Assembly: GCA_035504415.1 (NCBI GenBank) | Contig: DATJRY010000013.1 | Coordinates: forward strand, 124,001-188,000 | DNA: 64,000 nt | Reading direction: 5' to 3' | From: Candidatus Sulfotelmatobacter sp. | GTDB lineage: Bacteria > Vulcanimicrobiota > Vulcanimicrobiia > Vulcanimicrobiales > Vulcanimicrobiaceae | Shown: piece by piece, positions 55,456 to 63,253 of the stretch | How positions within the stretch are numbered: position 1 is the stretch's first letter | Layout: each line of letters starts with the position of its first letter | The notes under the pieces: generated by a model | Told to the model about the DNA's origin: nothing | The model's database searches: none | What the model saw: the letters and a program-made list of their open reading frames with translations, nothing else | Made by a program: the position numbers and the translations under genes

Positions 55456-56768
55456 TCCGCGGCGCGCGTTCGATCGCCGGCTCTCTCGCCGCGGTTGCCG
55501 CCGCGGCGCTGCTCTCGTCGTGCGCTCGCCCGGCACCGGCACCGCCCGGCTCGAACGCGATCGGCTACGTCGACATGACGCTGCTGGTCCAGAAGCACCC
55601 GCTCTACGATCAGCTGGCGCGCTACGATCGCTCGCTCGAGGCGTTCGACCTCAGCCAGACGGTGCCGCAGGCCGGCGTTCCCGACGCCGAGCTGCGCCGG
55701 CGCGAAGCGGAGCTCGAGCGCGAGCTGCACGACGCCGCCGACCGCACCCAGAAGCTGCTCGACCAGAAGCAGCAGCAGTACCAGACGCAGGAGCAGCAGG
55801 CCATCGCGGCCGCGCTGCGCGGCGCCGGCTTCGGCGGCCCGAGCGCGGCGCAGATCGCGGGCAGCGTGACCTCGACCGCGCAGCAGCAGCAGAGCACCGT
55901 CGCGACGCAAGTGCAGCACGATTACAACAGCTACCGCGAGACGCTGCAGTCGCAGGACCGCGCGCAGATGATCGCCGCGCAGAAGGCGCTGGCGGCGCGA
56001 GCGGACCGCACCTATCGCGCGCAGGCCGAGCAGCTGCAGGCCAAGGAGTCGGCGCTCTCGCTGCAACTGGCCAGCGCCGACGCGCCGACGCGCCTGGCGC
56101 TCAAGACCAAGCTGTCCTCGCTGGCGCTCGACGACGCGACGCGCGAGGACGCGCAGAAGCAGCTCCAGGACCTGGACCGGAAGGAAGCCGACCAGGTCGC
56201 CGCGATGCGCAATCGCGATCAGCAGACGCTGGCCGCGCTGCAGACGCAGCTCAAAGCCCAGGTCCAGCGCGATCTCGATACGCAGATCGCTTCGATCTCG
56301 AAGCGATCGCTGACCTCGCTGGCCCAGCGGCAGAAGACGCTGGCCGCGCAGATCACCCCGTTCAGCGCCAACGCGGTCGGCACGAAAGGCCAAGTCAACC
56401 CGAGCCTGCCGGCGCCGCTGCGGGCGCGCATCCAGCAGCTGCACGACGACTATCAGAAGCGCTTCCAGAGCGACGCCAAGACGACCATCGCGGACTTCCA
56501 GAAGACCCGCGAGGACCTCTCGCGCCGGTACGCCGAGCTGCACGGGATCGACGCCGGCGCCGACAGCGGCGCGCAGGCGCAGATCGCCGACCTCAAGCGC
56601 AAGCGCGACGACCTCTACGGTGAGATCACCGGCCAGATCGATCGCGAAGTCAAGCTGATCGCGCAGCAGCGCGGTATTTCCGTCGTCCTCTCGGACGTCG
56701 TCGCACCCGCCGGCGGAGTCGACCTCACGCCGGACGCTCTCAAGGACATCGAAAGCCTCCACCAATGA
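55452..56768 (+). CDS. Long Skp/OmpH-like lipoprotein
   Basis: 438 residues. Lipobox LSSC near residue 24, then GYVDMTLLVQKHP (OmpH start), a very long Gln/Ala/Arg-rich coiled coil, and the OmpH end (GISVVLSDVVAPAGGVDLT). Much longer than Skp (about 160 residues). Lipid anchoring would tether the chaperone to a membrane. GTG start; the stop overlaps the following ATG. Confidence 0.82.
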   Translation: MIRGARSIAGSLAAVAAAALLSSCARPAPAPPGSNAIGYVDMTLLVQKHPLYDQLARYDRSLEAFDLSQTVPQAGVPDAELRRREAELERELHDAADRTQKLLDQKQQQYQTQEQQAIAAALRGAGFGGPSAAQIAGSVTSTAQQQQSTVATQVQHDYNSYRETLQSQDRAQMIAAQKALAARADRTYRAQAEQLQAKESALSLQLASADAPTRLALKTKLSSLALDDATREDAQKQLQDLDRKEADQVAAMRNRDQQTLAALQTQLKAQVQRDLDTQIASISKRSLTSLAQRQKTLAAQITPFSANAVGTKGQVNPSLPAPLRARIQQLHDDYQKRFQSDAKTTIADFQKTREDLSRRYAELHGIDAGADSGAQAQIADLKRKRDDLYGEITGQIDREVKLIAQQRGISVVLSDVVAPAGGVDLTPDALKDIESLHQ

Positions 56769-57172
56769 GACTCGCACCCGCGCTCTTCGCCGCCGGCTTG
56801 TTGGCCCTGTCCGCTTGCTCGAACAACGCATCGAGCAGCGGCATCGGCCTGATCGACTCGCAGCGCATTCAGGCGAACTGGCCGAAGTTTCAGAACTACC
56901 AGAACCAGTTGGCGGTGGACGCGCAGACGATCGAGCGTTCGAAGGGCTCCGCCAACCAGAAGCTCAAAGAGCGCGCCGAGCTGCAGCAGAAGTTCTTGCA
57001 GGCGCAGACCGAGCTGACCGACGACGTCACCAAGGCGGCGCAGCAGGTCGCGAACGACAAGCACCTGACCTACGTGTTTACCCGCGAGTACGTGGGCTAC
57101 GGCGGCGTCGACATCACGCCGGACGTCGAGAAGGTTCTCCAGATCGTGGAGAAGCCGTCGCCCACGCCGTGA
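56765..57172 (+). CDS. Short Skp/OmpH-like lipoprotein
   Basis: 135 residues. Lipobox LSAC near residue 18, GIGLIDSQRIQANWPKFQNY start, coiled coil, and the C-terminal VGYGGVDITPDV motif shared with its two upstream paralogues. It overlaps lpxD by 4 nt. Third of three skp-like genes in a row. Confidence 0.85.
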   Translation: MRLAPALFAAGLLALSACSNNASSSGIGLIDSQRIQANWPKFQNYQNQLAVDAQTIERSKGSANQKLKERAELQQKFLQAQTELTDDVTKAAQQVANDKHLTYVFTREYVGYGGVDITPDVEKVLQIVEKPSPTP

Positions 57173-58194
57173 CGCTCGCCCTGGGCGCGTTCGCCGAACG
57201 CACCGGCGGCCGCGTCGTCGGCGATCCCTCGGTGCTGGTCGAGCGGGTCGCCGCCGTCGACGACGCCGGGCCCGGCGCGCTGACCTTCGCGGTCGACGCG
57301 CACTATCTCAAAGTCGCGCTGGCATCGAGCGCCGCCGCCGTCCTCACCGACGCCAAGCTGCTGCGCGAGGGCGAACGCTACGCCAAGCCGATCCTGGCCG
57401 TCGACAACACGCGGGTCGCGCTGGCGCGTCTGCTGGCCGCGTTCGAACCGCCGCGTCCGCGCGGCCCGTTCGTCGACCCCAGCGCCGTCGTCGACCCCAG
57501 CGCGTCGATCGGCGCCGACGTTTGGATCGGACCCAACGTCGTGGTCGGGGCGCAGGCCCGGGTCGGCGATCGCACCGTGCTCGCCGCCGGCGTCGTGCTG
57601 GGCGCGGGCGCCCGGGTCGGCGCCGACGCGTACTTCCACCCGCGCGCCTACTTGGCGCACGGCTGCATCGCCGGCGACCGCGTCATCCTGCAAGCGGGCG
57701 CCGTGGTCGGTGCGGACGGCTTCGGCTGGGCCTTCGACCAGGGTCGGCTGCAGAAGATCCCGCAGGTCGGGATCGTCGAGCTGGGCGACGACGTGGAGAT
57801 CGGTGCCAACTCGTGCGTCGACCGGGCCCAGACGGGCGTCACCGCGATCGGCGAGGGCAGCAAGATCGACAACCTGGTCCAGATCGGCCACAACTGCCGC
57901 ATCGGCAAGCACACCGCGATCGCGGCCCTGACCGGGCTGGCCGGGACGACCACCATCGGCGACTACGTCCAGGTCGGCGGTCACTCCGGCTTCCGCGGCC
58001 ACATCACCGTCGGCGACCGGGTCACCGTCTCGGGCAACGCCATGGTCTGGGGCGACGTCGCCCCCGGCGCGACCATCAGCGGTCAGCCGGCGCACGACCA
58101 CCGCGAGGAGATCCGACTCCAGGCGTACCTCCGCCGCCTGCCGAAACTGTTCGCCCGGGTCGACGCGCTCGACGGCGGCCCACCGAAGAGCTGA
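57169..58194 (+). CDS. lpxD: UDP-3-O-acylglucosamine N-acyltransferase LpxD
   Basis: Third step of lipid A synthesis. N-terminal uridine-binding domain, then a left-handed beta-helix of hexapeptide repeats (IGADVWIGPNVVVGA) with GFGWAF, ELGDDVEIGANSCVDRA and IGHNCRIG (catalytic-His region). 341 residues. GTG 57169. Confidence 0.95.
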   Translation: MTLALGAFAERTGGRVVGDPSVLVERVAAVDDAGPGALTFAVDAHYLKVALASSAAAVLTDAKLLREGERYAKPILAVDNTRVALARLLAAFEPPRPRGPFVDPSAVVDPSASIGADVWIGPNVVVGAQARVGDRTVLAAGVVLGAGARVGADAYFHPRAYLAHGCIAGDRVILQAGAVVGADGFGWAFDQGRLQKIPQVGIVELGDDVEIGANSCVDRAQTGVTAIGEGSKIDNLVQIGHNCRIGKHTAIAALTGLAGTTTIGDYVQVGGHSGFRGHITVGDRVTVSGNAMVWGDVAPGATISGQPAHDHREEIRLQAYLRRLPKLFARVDALDGGPPKS

Positions 58195-58196
58195 CG

Positions 58197-59069
58197 TTGC
58201 AGTATCAGTCCACGTTGCGCGACGCGATCGGCTTCGAGGGAGTCGGTCTCCACACCGGCGCCCCGGCGCGCGTCCGCGTCCTCCCCGCCCCGGCCGGCCA
58301 CGGCCTGCGCTTCCGCCTCGACGACGCGGTCGAGTTTCCCGCGCGCGCCGACTACGTGGTCGAGACCGTGCGGGCGACCGTGCTGGGGTCGGGCGAGCAC
58401 CGCGTCTCGACGGTCGAACATCTGCTCAGCGCGCTGCTGGGCTGCGGTGTCGACAACGCGCTGATCGACGTCCACGGGCCGGAGATCCCGGTCGAGGACG
58501 GCAGCGCCAAGGTCTTCGCCGACGCCATCGACGCCGTCGGCCTGGCGCCGCAGCGCGAGGCGCGGGTGCGCTGGATCCCGACCCAGACGCACGTCTTTCG
58601 CGACGGCGACAAGCTGCTGGTGATCGCGCCGGCCTCGAGCTTCCGCGTGCGCATGACGGTCGACTACCCGCCGCCGGTCGGCGCGCAGTACGTCGAGGCC
58701 GAGATCGTGCCCGAGCAGTACCGCGCGCAGGTGGCCCCCAACCGCACGTTCGGCTTCCAGCACGAGATCGAGGCGCTGATCCGCCGCGGCTTGGCGCTGG
58801 GCGGGACGCTCGACAACGCGGTGGTGTTCGGTCCGGACGGCCCGCTGGCGCCGTTGCGCGCGCCGAGCGAGCCGTGTCGGCACAAGATCCTCGACCTGGT
58901 CGGCGATTTCGCGCTGCTCGGCGCCTACCCGCAGTGCGAGGTCGTCGCGATCAAGAGCGGTCACAAGCTCCACTGCACCGCCGTGCGCGAGCTGGTGGGT
59001 TCGCCTGCGGCGAACCCGTCGCGGTCCTCGCTTCGCTCCGGTCCGCTTACCGCCGGCGAACCGGTCTAG
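58197..59069 (+). CDS. lpxC: UDP-3-O-acyl-N-acetylglucosamine deacetylase LpxC
   Basis: Zinc deacetylase, the committed step of lipid A. Zinc ligands in STVEHLLSAL and HKILDLVGDFALLG; catalytic His in GHKLH. FEGVGLHTG start. 290 residues from TTG 58197. The last roughly 23 residues (GSPAANPS...TAGEPV) are encoded by a palindrome and a dispersed repeat and are probably not native LpxC sequence. Confidence 0.95.
   Translation: MQYQSTLRDAIGFEGVGLHTGAPARVRVLPAPAGHGLRFRLDDAVEFPARADYVVETVRATVLGSGEHRVSTVEHLLSALLGCGVDNALIDVHGPEIPVEDGSAKVFADAIDAVGLAPQREARVRWIPTQTHVFRDGDKLLVIAPASSFRVRMTVDYPPPVGAQYVEAEIVPEQYRAQVAPNRTFGFQHEIEALIRRGLALGGTLDNAVVFGPDGPLAPLRAPSEPCRHKILDLVGDFALLGAYPQCEVVAIKSGHKLHCTAVRELVGSPAANPSRSSLRSGPLTAGEPV
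58997..59017 (+). repeat. 9-bp palindrome inside lpxC 3' end
   Basis: GGGTTCGCC-TGC-GGCGAACCC. The GGCGAACC arm recurs at the very end of the gene, so an alternative larger hairpin is possible. Confidence 0.75.
59019..59046 (+). repeat. Dispersed repeat family B, copy 2 (in lpxC)
   Basis: 26 of 28 positions equal the unit after dnaA (40916-40943). Here it is translated as part of the LpxC tail. Confidence 0.6.
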
Positions 59070-59075
59070 CCCAGC

Positions 59076-59549
59076 ATGGCCGCCTACGACGTGCGCGAGA
59101 TCATGCGGATCTTGCCGCACCGCTACCCGATGCTCTTGCTGGACCGCATCCTCGAGCTCGAGCCGATGGTCAGCGCGCGCGGCTACAAGAACGTCAGCGT
59201 CAACGAGCCGATGCTGACCGGCCATTTCCCGCTCAACCCGGTGCTGCCGGGCGTCTACATCATCGAAGCGCTGGCGCAGCTGGCCGGCACGACGATCTTG
59301 AAGCCGGGCGATCAGAGCCGCAAGACGCCGTACCTGGCCGGCGTCGACGGCTTCCGCTTCCGCCGCCCCGTCATCCCGGGCGACCGGCTCGACATGTGGG
59401 CCCGCGTCGCCCGCGTCAAGCTCAACATGGGCGTCGTCGTGGTCGAGGCGAAGGTCGGCGACGAGCTGGTCTGCGCCGGCGAGCTGATGTTCTCGGTCGT
59501 CAGCGATCCGGGCGCGTTCGGCGTCGACGCGACGGTGCTGCACCTGTGA
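59076..59549 (+). CDS. fabZ: 3-hydroxyacyl-ACP dehydratase FabZ
   Basis: Hot-dog dehydratase of fatty acid synthesis. LPHRYPMLLLDR, catalytic His in GHFPLNPVLPG and Glu in IIEALAQLAG. 157 residues. Its place between lpxC and lpxA is common; it competes with LpxA for 3-hydroxyacyl-ACP. The stop overlaps lpxA. Confidence 0.96.
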   Translation: MAAYDVREIMRILPHRYPMLLLDRILELEPMVSARGYKNVSVNEPMLTGHFPLNPVLPGVYIIEALAQLAGTTILKPGDQSRKTPYLAGVDGFRFRRPVIPGDRLDMWARVARVKLNMGVVVVEAKVGDELVCAGELMFSVVSDPGAFGVDATVLHL

Positions 59550-60319
59550 TCCATCCGACCGCCGTCGTCCACCCCACCGCGAAGATCGGCGTCGACGTCG
59601 AGATCGGGCCATACTGCATCGTCGGCGCGAAGGTCGCCATCGGCGCGCGCTCGCTGCTGCTGGCGCACGTCGTCGTCAACGGCCGCACCACCATCGGCGA
59701 GGACTGCGAGATCCACCCGTTCAGCACGGTGGGCGGCCCCTCGCAAGACCGCAAGGCCGTCGTCGGTGAAGACGCCGTCACGACGATCGGCGATCGCACC
59801 GTGATCCGCGAGTACGTCTCGATCAACCGCGGCACCGCCGATGCCGGCGGCGTCACCTCGGTCGGCAACGACTGCCTGTTGCTCGGCTACACGCACGTCG
59901 CGCACAATTGCCGCATCGGCGACCACGTCACGATGTCGAACTTGGCGCAGCTGGCCGGACACGTCGTCGTCGAGGACCACGCCTCGATCGGCGCGATGGC
60001 TGGCGTCCACCAGTTCGTGCGCATCGGCCGCTTCGCGTTCGTCGGCGGCTACAGCAAGATCGTGCGCGACGTTCCGCCGTTCTTCTTGGCGGAAGGGAAC
60101 CCGGCCGAGGTCTACGGGCTCAACGCCGTCGGCCTGCGTCGCGCCGGCTTCTCGCGCGAGGCGTTGGGCGAGCTCAAGGACGCGTACAAGACGATCTACC
60201 GCTCGGAGCGCAACGTCTCGCAGGCCGTTTCGGTGCTGCGCGAGACGGTGTCGACGGACGAGGGACGCACGTTGCTGGCGTTCCTCGAAGCCTCGTCCGA
60301 CCGCGGGATCACCAAGTAG
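59546..60319 (+). CDS. lpxA: UDP-N-acetylglucosamine acyltransferase LpxA
   Basis: First step of lipid A. Hexapeptide beta-helix from IHPTAVVHPTAKIG, YVSINRGTADAGGVT, catalytic-His segment YTHVAHNCRIGD and the C-terminal helical domain (GLNAVGLRRAGFS). 257 residues. GTG 59546 overlaps the fabZ stop. Confidence 0.96.
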   Translation: MIHPTAVVHPTAKIGVDVEIGPYCIVGAKVAIGARSLLLAHVVVNGRTTIGEDCEIHPFSTVGGPSQDRKAVVGEDAVTTIGDRTVIREYVSINRGTADAGGVTSVGNDCLLLGYTHVAHNCRIGDHVTMSNLAQLAGHVVVEDHASIGAMAGVHQFVRIGRFAFVGGYSKIVRDVPPFFLAEGNPAEVYGLNAVGLRRAGFSREALGELKDAYKTIYRSERNVSQAVSVLRETVSTDEGRTLLAFLEASSDRGITK

Positions 60320-60331
60320 CGGTCGCGCGCC

Positions 60332-61441
60332 GTGCGCGTCTTCGTGAGCACGGGCGAGGCCTCGGGAGAGCTGCTCGCCGCCGACCTGTTGGGTGCGATG
60401 CGCGCGCGCGTCGCGCTCGAGGCCGAGGGCATCGGGAACGAGCGCCTGGAGGCCGCCGGCGTGCGGCTGGTGCAGCGCACGCGCGGCTGGGCGTCGCTGG
60501 GGCCGATCTCCGCGCTGCGCAAGATTCCGCGCTTGTACGCGATCATGCTGCGCACGGCGTGGCAGCTGCGCCGCCGGCCGCCGGACCTGGTACTGCTGGT
60601 CGACTTCGGCGCCTTCAACGTGCGCTTGGCGAAGACGCTGCGGCAGCTCGGGTTTCGCACGCCGATCGTCTACTACGCGCCGCCCGCGGCGTGGCTCGAC
60701 AACGTCAAGCGCGCCTATCAGGTCGCGCGGCTGTGCGATCCGCTCACGCTGTTCCGTCACCAAGCGGACTTCTATCGCGGGCTCAAGCTCCCGATCGGGT
60801 TCGTCGGCCACCCGCTGGTGAGTACCATCGGCGCCCGCCCGCCGCTGCCGCCGCCGCCGGCCAACGGCGGCCTGATCGCGATCCTGCCCGGCAGCCGCGG
60901 CGGGGAGATCGAACGCCACGCGCCGCGGCTGCTCGACGCGCTGGCGCGCGTGCGCGAGCTGCGCCCGAACGTGCGCGCGCTGCTGGTCGCGGCCGACGAC
61001 GACGCGCAGCGGCACCTCGAGCATCTGCTCGCGCTGCGCTCGCCGCTGCCGGTCGAGATCGTGCGCGACACGCGTGACGCGCTGCGCCGTGCCGACGCCG
61101 CCGCCATCGCGTCGGGGACGGCGGTCCTCGAGGCGGCGCTGGTGCAGACGCCGGCGCTGGCGCTGTACGTGCTCTCCGAAGCGCAGGCGAAGATCGCCCG
61201 CCGCGTCTATCGCGGCGCCTACATCACGCTGCCGAACCTGGTGCTCGACGAGCCGCTCGTCCCCGAGCTGCTGCAAGAGGCCGCGACGCCCGCCGCCTTG
61301 GCCGACGCGCTGGTCGCGCTGCTGGCCGCACCCGACCGGCAGCTGGCCGGCTACGCGCGCCTGCGCGAGGCGCTCGGGCCGCCCGACTCGCTGCAGCGCA
61401 ACGCGGCCTGGGTGCTCGAGCGCGTCAGCGGGCCGGTGTGA
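60332..61441 (+). CDS. lpxB: Lipid-A-disaccharide synthase LpxB
   Basis: GT19 glycosyltransferase joining lipid X and UDP-diacylglucosamine. STGEASGELLAADLL, YYAPPAAW, GHPLV, ILPGSRGGEIERH and SGTAVLEAALVQTPALALY. 369 residues. GTG 60332. No lpxI or lpxH lies between lpxA and lpxB. Confidence 0.95.
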   Translation: MRVFVSTGEASGELLAADLLGAMRARVALEAEGIGNERLEAAGVRLVQRTRGWASLGPISALRKIPRLYAIMLRTAWQLRRRPPDLVLLVDFGAFNVRLAKTLRQLGFRTPIVYYAPPAAWLDNVKRAYQVARLCDPLTLFRHQADFYRGLKLPIGFVGHPLVSTIGARPPLPPPPANGGLIAILPGSRGGEIERHAPRLLDALARVRELRPNVRALLVAADDDAQRHLEHLLALRSPLPVEIVRDTRDALRRADAAAIASGTAVLEAALVQTPALALYVLSEAQAKIARRVYRGAYITLPNLVLDEPLVPELLQEAATPAALADALVALLAAPDRQLAGYARLREALGPPDSLQRNAAWVLERVSGPV

Positions 61442-62178
61442 CCGTGCGCATCTACCATACCAGCGACCTGCACGATCACCGTGACGTCGCCGCGCCGTTG
61501 ACGGCGCTGCGCGACGCGCGGCCGGGGATGTACGTCGACTGCGGCGACAGCTTGCGCGGCTCGCAGACGATGTATCACCGGCACGAACCGATCGTCGACG
61601 AGCTCGACCGCGCGGCGATCGACGTGCAGGCGATGGGCAACCGCGAGTTCCACTACCTGTTCGGCGCCGTCGGTGCGCGGATCGCGCGCATGCGCCACCC
61701 GGTCGTATGCGCGAACCTGGTCGACACCAAGGGGCGCGCGCTGCCGTTCACCGCCGACCGCGTGTTCGCACGCGACGACGCCGGCACGCCGTGGTCGGTG
61801 CGCTTCTTCGGGTTGCTGGTCGTGCAGTACCCGAGCGGCTCGCCGTGGGAACGGCTGTTCGGCTGGCGGTTCCTGGACCCGTTCGACGTCGCCGCGCGCA
61901 TCGCCGCGACGACGCCGCCGGAGACGACGCTGATCGCGCTCTCGCACTTGGGCTTGCGTGCCGACCGGCTGTTGGCGCAGCGCGTACCGCGCCTGGAGCT
62001 GATCTTGGGCGGCCACAGTCACGACACGCTGCACGAGCCCGAGCTGGTCGGCGGCGTGCCGATCGTGCACGCCGGCCCGTACGGCGCGTATGCGTCGCGG
62101 ACCGAGCTGACCAAGGACGCGAACGGGCGCGCGCGGATCGCCGACTTCGCGCTGGAGCCGCTGCGCGCCGGTGCGTGA
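61438..62178 (+). CDS. Cytosolic UshA/5'-nucleotidase-like metallophosphoesterase
   Basis: 246 residues with calcineurin-like metal motifs: D10-x-H12 (TSDLHDH), GDS around Asp37, GNRE at 67-70 (His of GNHE replaced by Arg), LSH170 and GGHSH (193, 195). Only the catalytic domain of the UshA family is present, without signal peptide or the C-terminal substrate domain, so it should act in the cytosol. It overlaps lpxB and the next gene by 4-8 nt. UshA hydrolyses UDP-sugars and LpxH is also a metallophosphoesterase, so hydrolysis of UDP-diacylglucosamine to lipid X is a reasonable inference. Confidence 0.8.
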   Translation: MTVRIYHTSDLHDHRDVAAPLTALRDARPGMYVDCGDSLRGSQTMYHRHEPIVDELDRAAIDVQAMGNREFHYLFGAVGARIARMRHPVVCANLVDTKGRALPFTADRVFARDDAGTPWSVRFFGLLVVQYPSGSPWERLFGWRFLDPFDVAARIAATTPPETTLIALSHLGLRADRLLAQRVPRLELILGGHSHDTLHEPELVGGVPIVHAGPYGAYASRTELTKDANGRARIADFALEPLRAGA

Positions 62179-63253
62179 GGTCTTGTTCGTCACCAACGGG
62201 CACGGAGAAGCCGCCATCGCCGCTCGCATCGCGGCCGAGCTGCGCGCGCGCGCGCCGCTGGCGACACGGCACTTCGCGCTGGTCGGCGAGCGGCTGGGCG
62301 GCGGCGACTTCGCCGACGTCGGTCCACAGCGCGCGTTGCCGTCCGGCGGGCTGGTGGCGATGGGCAACCTCGCGGCGTTCGCGCGCGACCTGGGGGCCGG
62401 CTTCGTGCAGCTGTTCGCGCGCCAGGTGCGCTTCCTGCGCGCGGCGCGTGGGCGCTATGCGGCGATCGTCGCGGTCGGCGACGCCTACGCGTGCGCGCTG
62501 GCGCGCCTGGCCGGCGGCCCGCTGGTGTACGTGGGTACCGCCAAGAGCGTCTACGTCGCACCGTACGGGCCGGGCGAGCGGCGCATCATCGCGGCGGCGC
62601 GGCGGGTTTTCGTGCGCGACGCGGCGACCGCGGCCGCGCTGTGCGCCCAGGGCGTCCCGGCCGAGGCGCCGGGCAACGTCATCGTCGACCTGCTGGCGTC
62701 GGACGAACGCGTCGACTGGCGGGGAACGCCGCGCGTCGCGGTACTGCCCGGCTCGCGCGAGCGCGCGTACGCCGACGCGCGGCAGCTGGCCGCGGTGATC
62801 GCGCGCGTGCGCGCCGGCGCGCCGCAGCTCGACGCGGTGCTCTCGATCGCGCCCAATCTCGACCCGGCGCGCTTCGCGCCCGCCCTCGCCGCCGGTCCGC
62901 TGCGGGCATGGCCGGGGCCGCTGGGCGCGCTGCTGCCGGAGGCGACGCTCGTGCTCGGCCAGAGCGGGACCGCCAACGAGGCGGCCGCGGCCGCCGGCGT
63001 CCCGGTCGTCGCGCTCGAGCTGGCCGGCGCGCGCCGTGACGCCTGGTACCGCAAGCGCCAGCGCGGGCTGCTCGGCGACGCGTTGCTGATCGCGCCCGGC
63101 GATGAGGCGGGCGCCGCCGCCGCCGTCGCGGCGCTGCTGGCCGACCCCACTCGGCGCGCCCGGATGGCCGCCGTCGGCCGCGAGCGGATGGGGTCGCCGG
63201 GCGGGGCCGCCGCGATCGCCGGCGCGATCGCCGAGCTGGCGGTGGCGGCGTGA
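62171..63253 (+). CDS. LpxB-related glycosyltransferase (lipid-A-disaccharide synthase-like)
   Basis: 360 residues, GT-B fold. VTNGHGEAAIAARIA start, YVGTAKSVYVAPYG, VLPGSRERAYAD and GQSGTANEAAAAAGVPVVALEL parallel LpxB motifs. It resembles the LpxB-related family known from cyanobacteria and other phyla, whose function is unknown. A tandem pair with lpxB suggests a second sugar transfer in envelope lipid synthesis. GTG 62171 overlaps the phosphoesterase gene. Confidence 0.82.
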   Translation: MREVLFVTNGHGEAAIAARIAAELRARAPLATRHFALVGERLGGGDFADVGPQRALPSGGLVAMGNLAAFARDLGAGFVQLFARQVRFLRAARGRYAAIVAVGDAYACALARLAGGPLVYVGTAKSVYVAPYGPGERRIIAAARRVFVRDAATAAALCAQGVPAEAPGNVIVDLLASDERVDWRGTPRVAVLPGSRERAYADARQLAAVIARVRAGAPQLDAVLSIAPNLDPARFAPALAAGPLRAWPGPLGALLPEATLVLGQSGTANEAAAAAGVPVVALELAGARRDAWYRKRQRGLLGDALLIAPGDEAGAAAAVAALLADPTRRARMAAVGRERMGSPGGAAAIAGAIAELAVAA

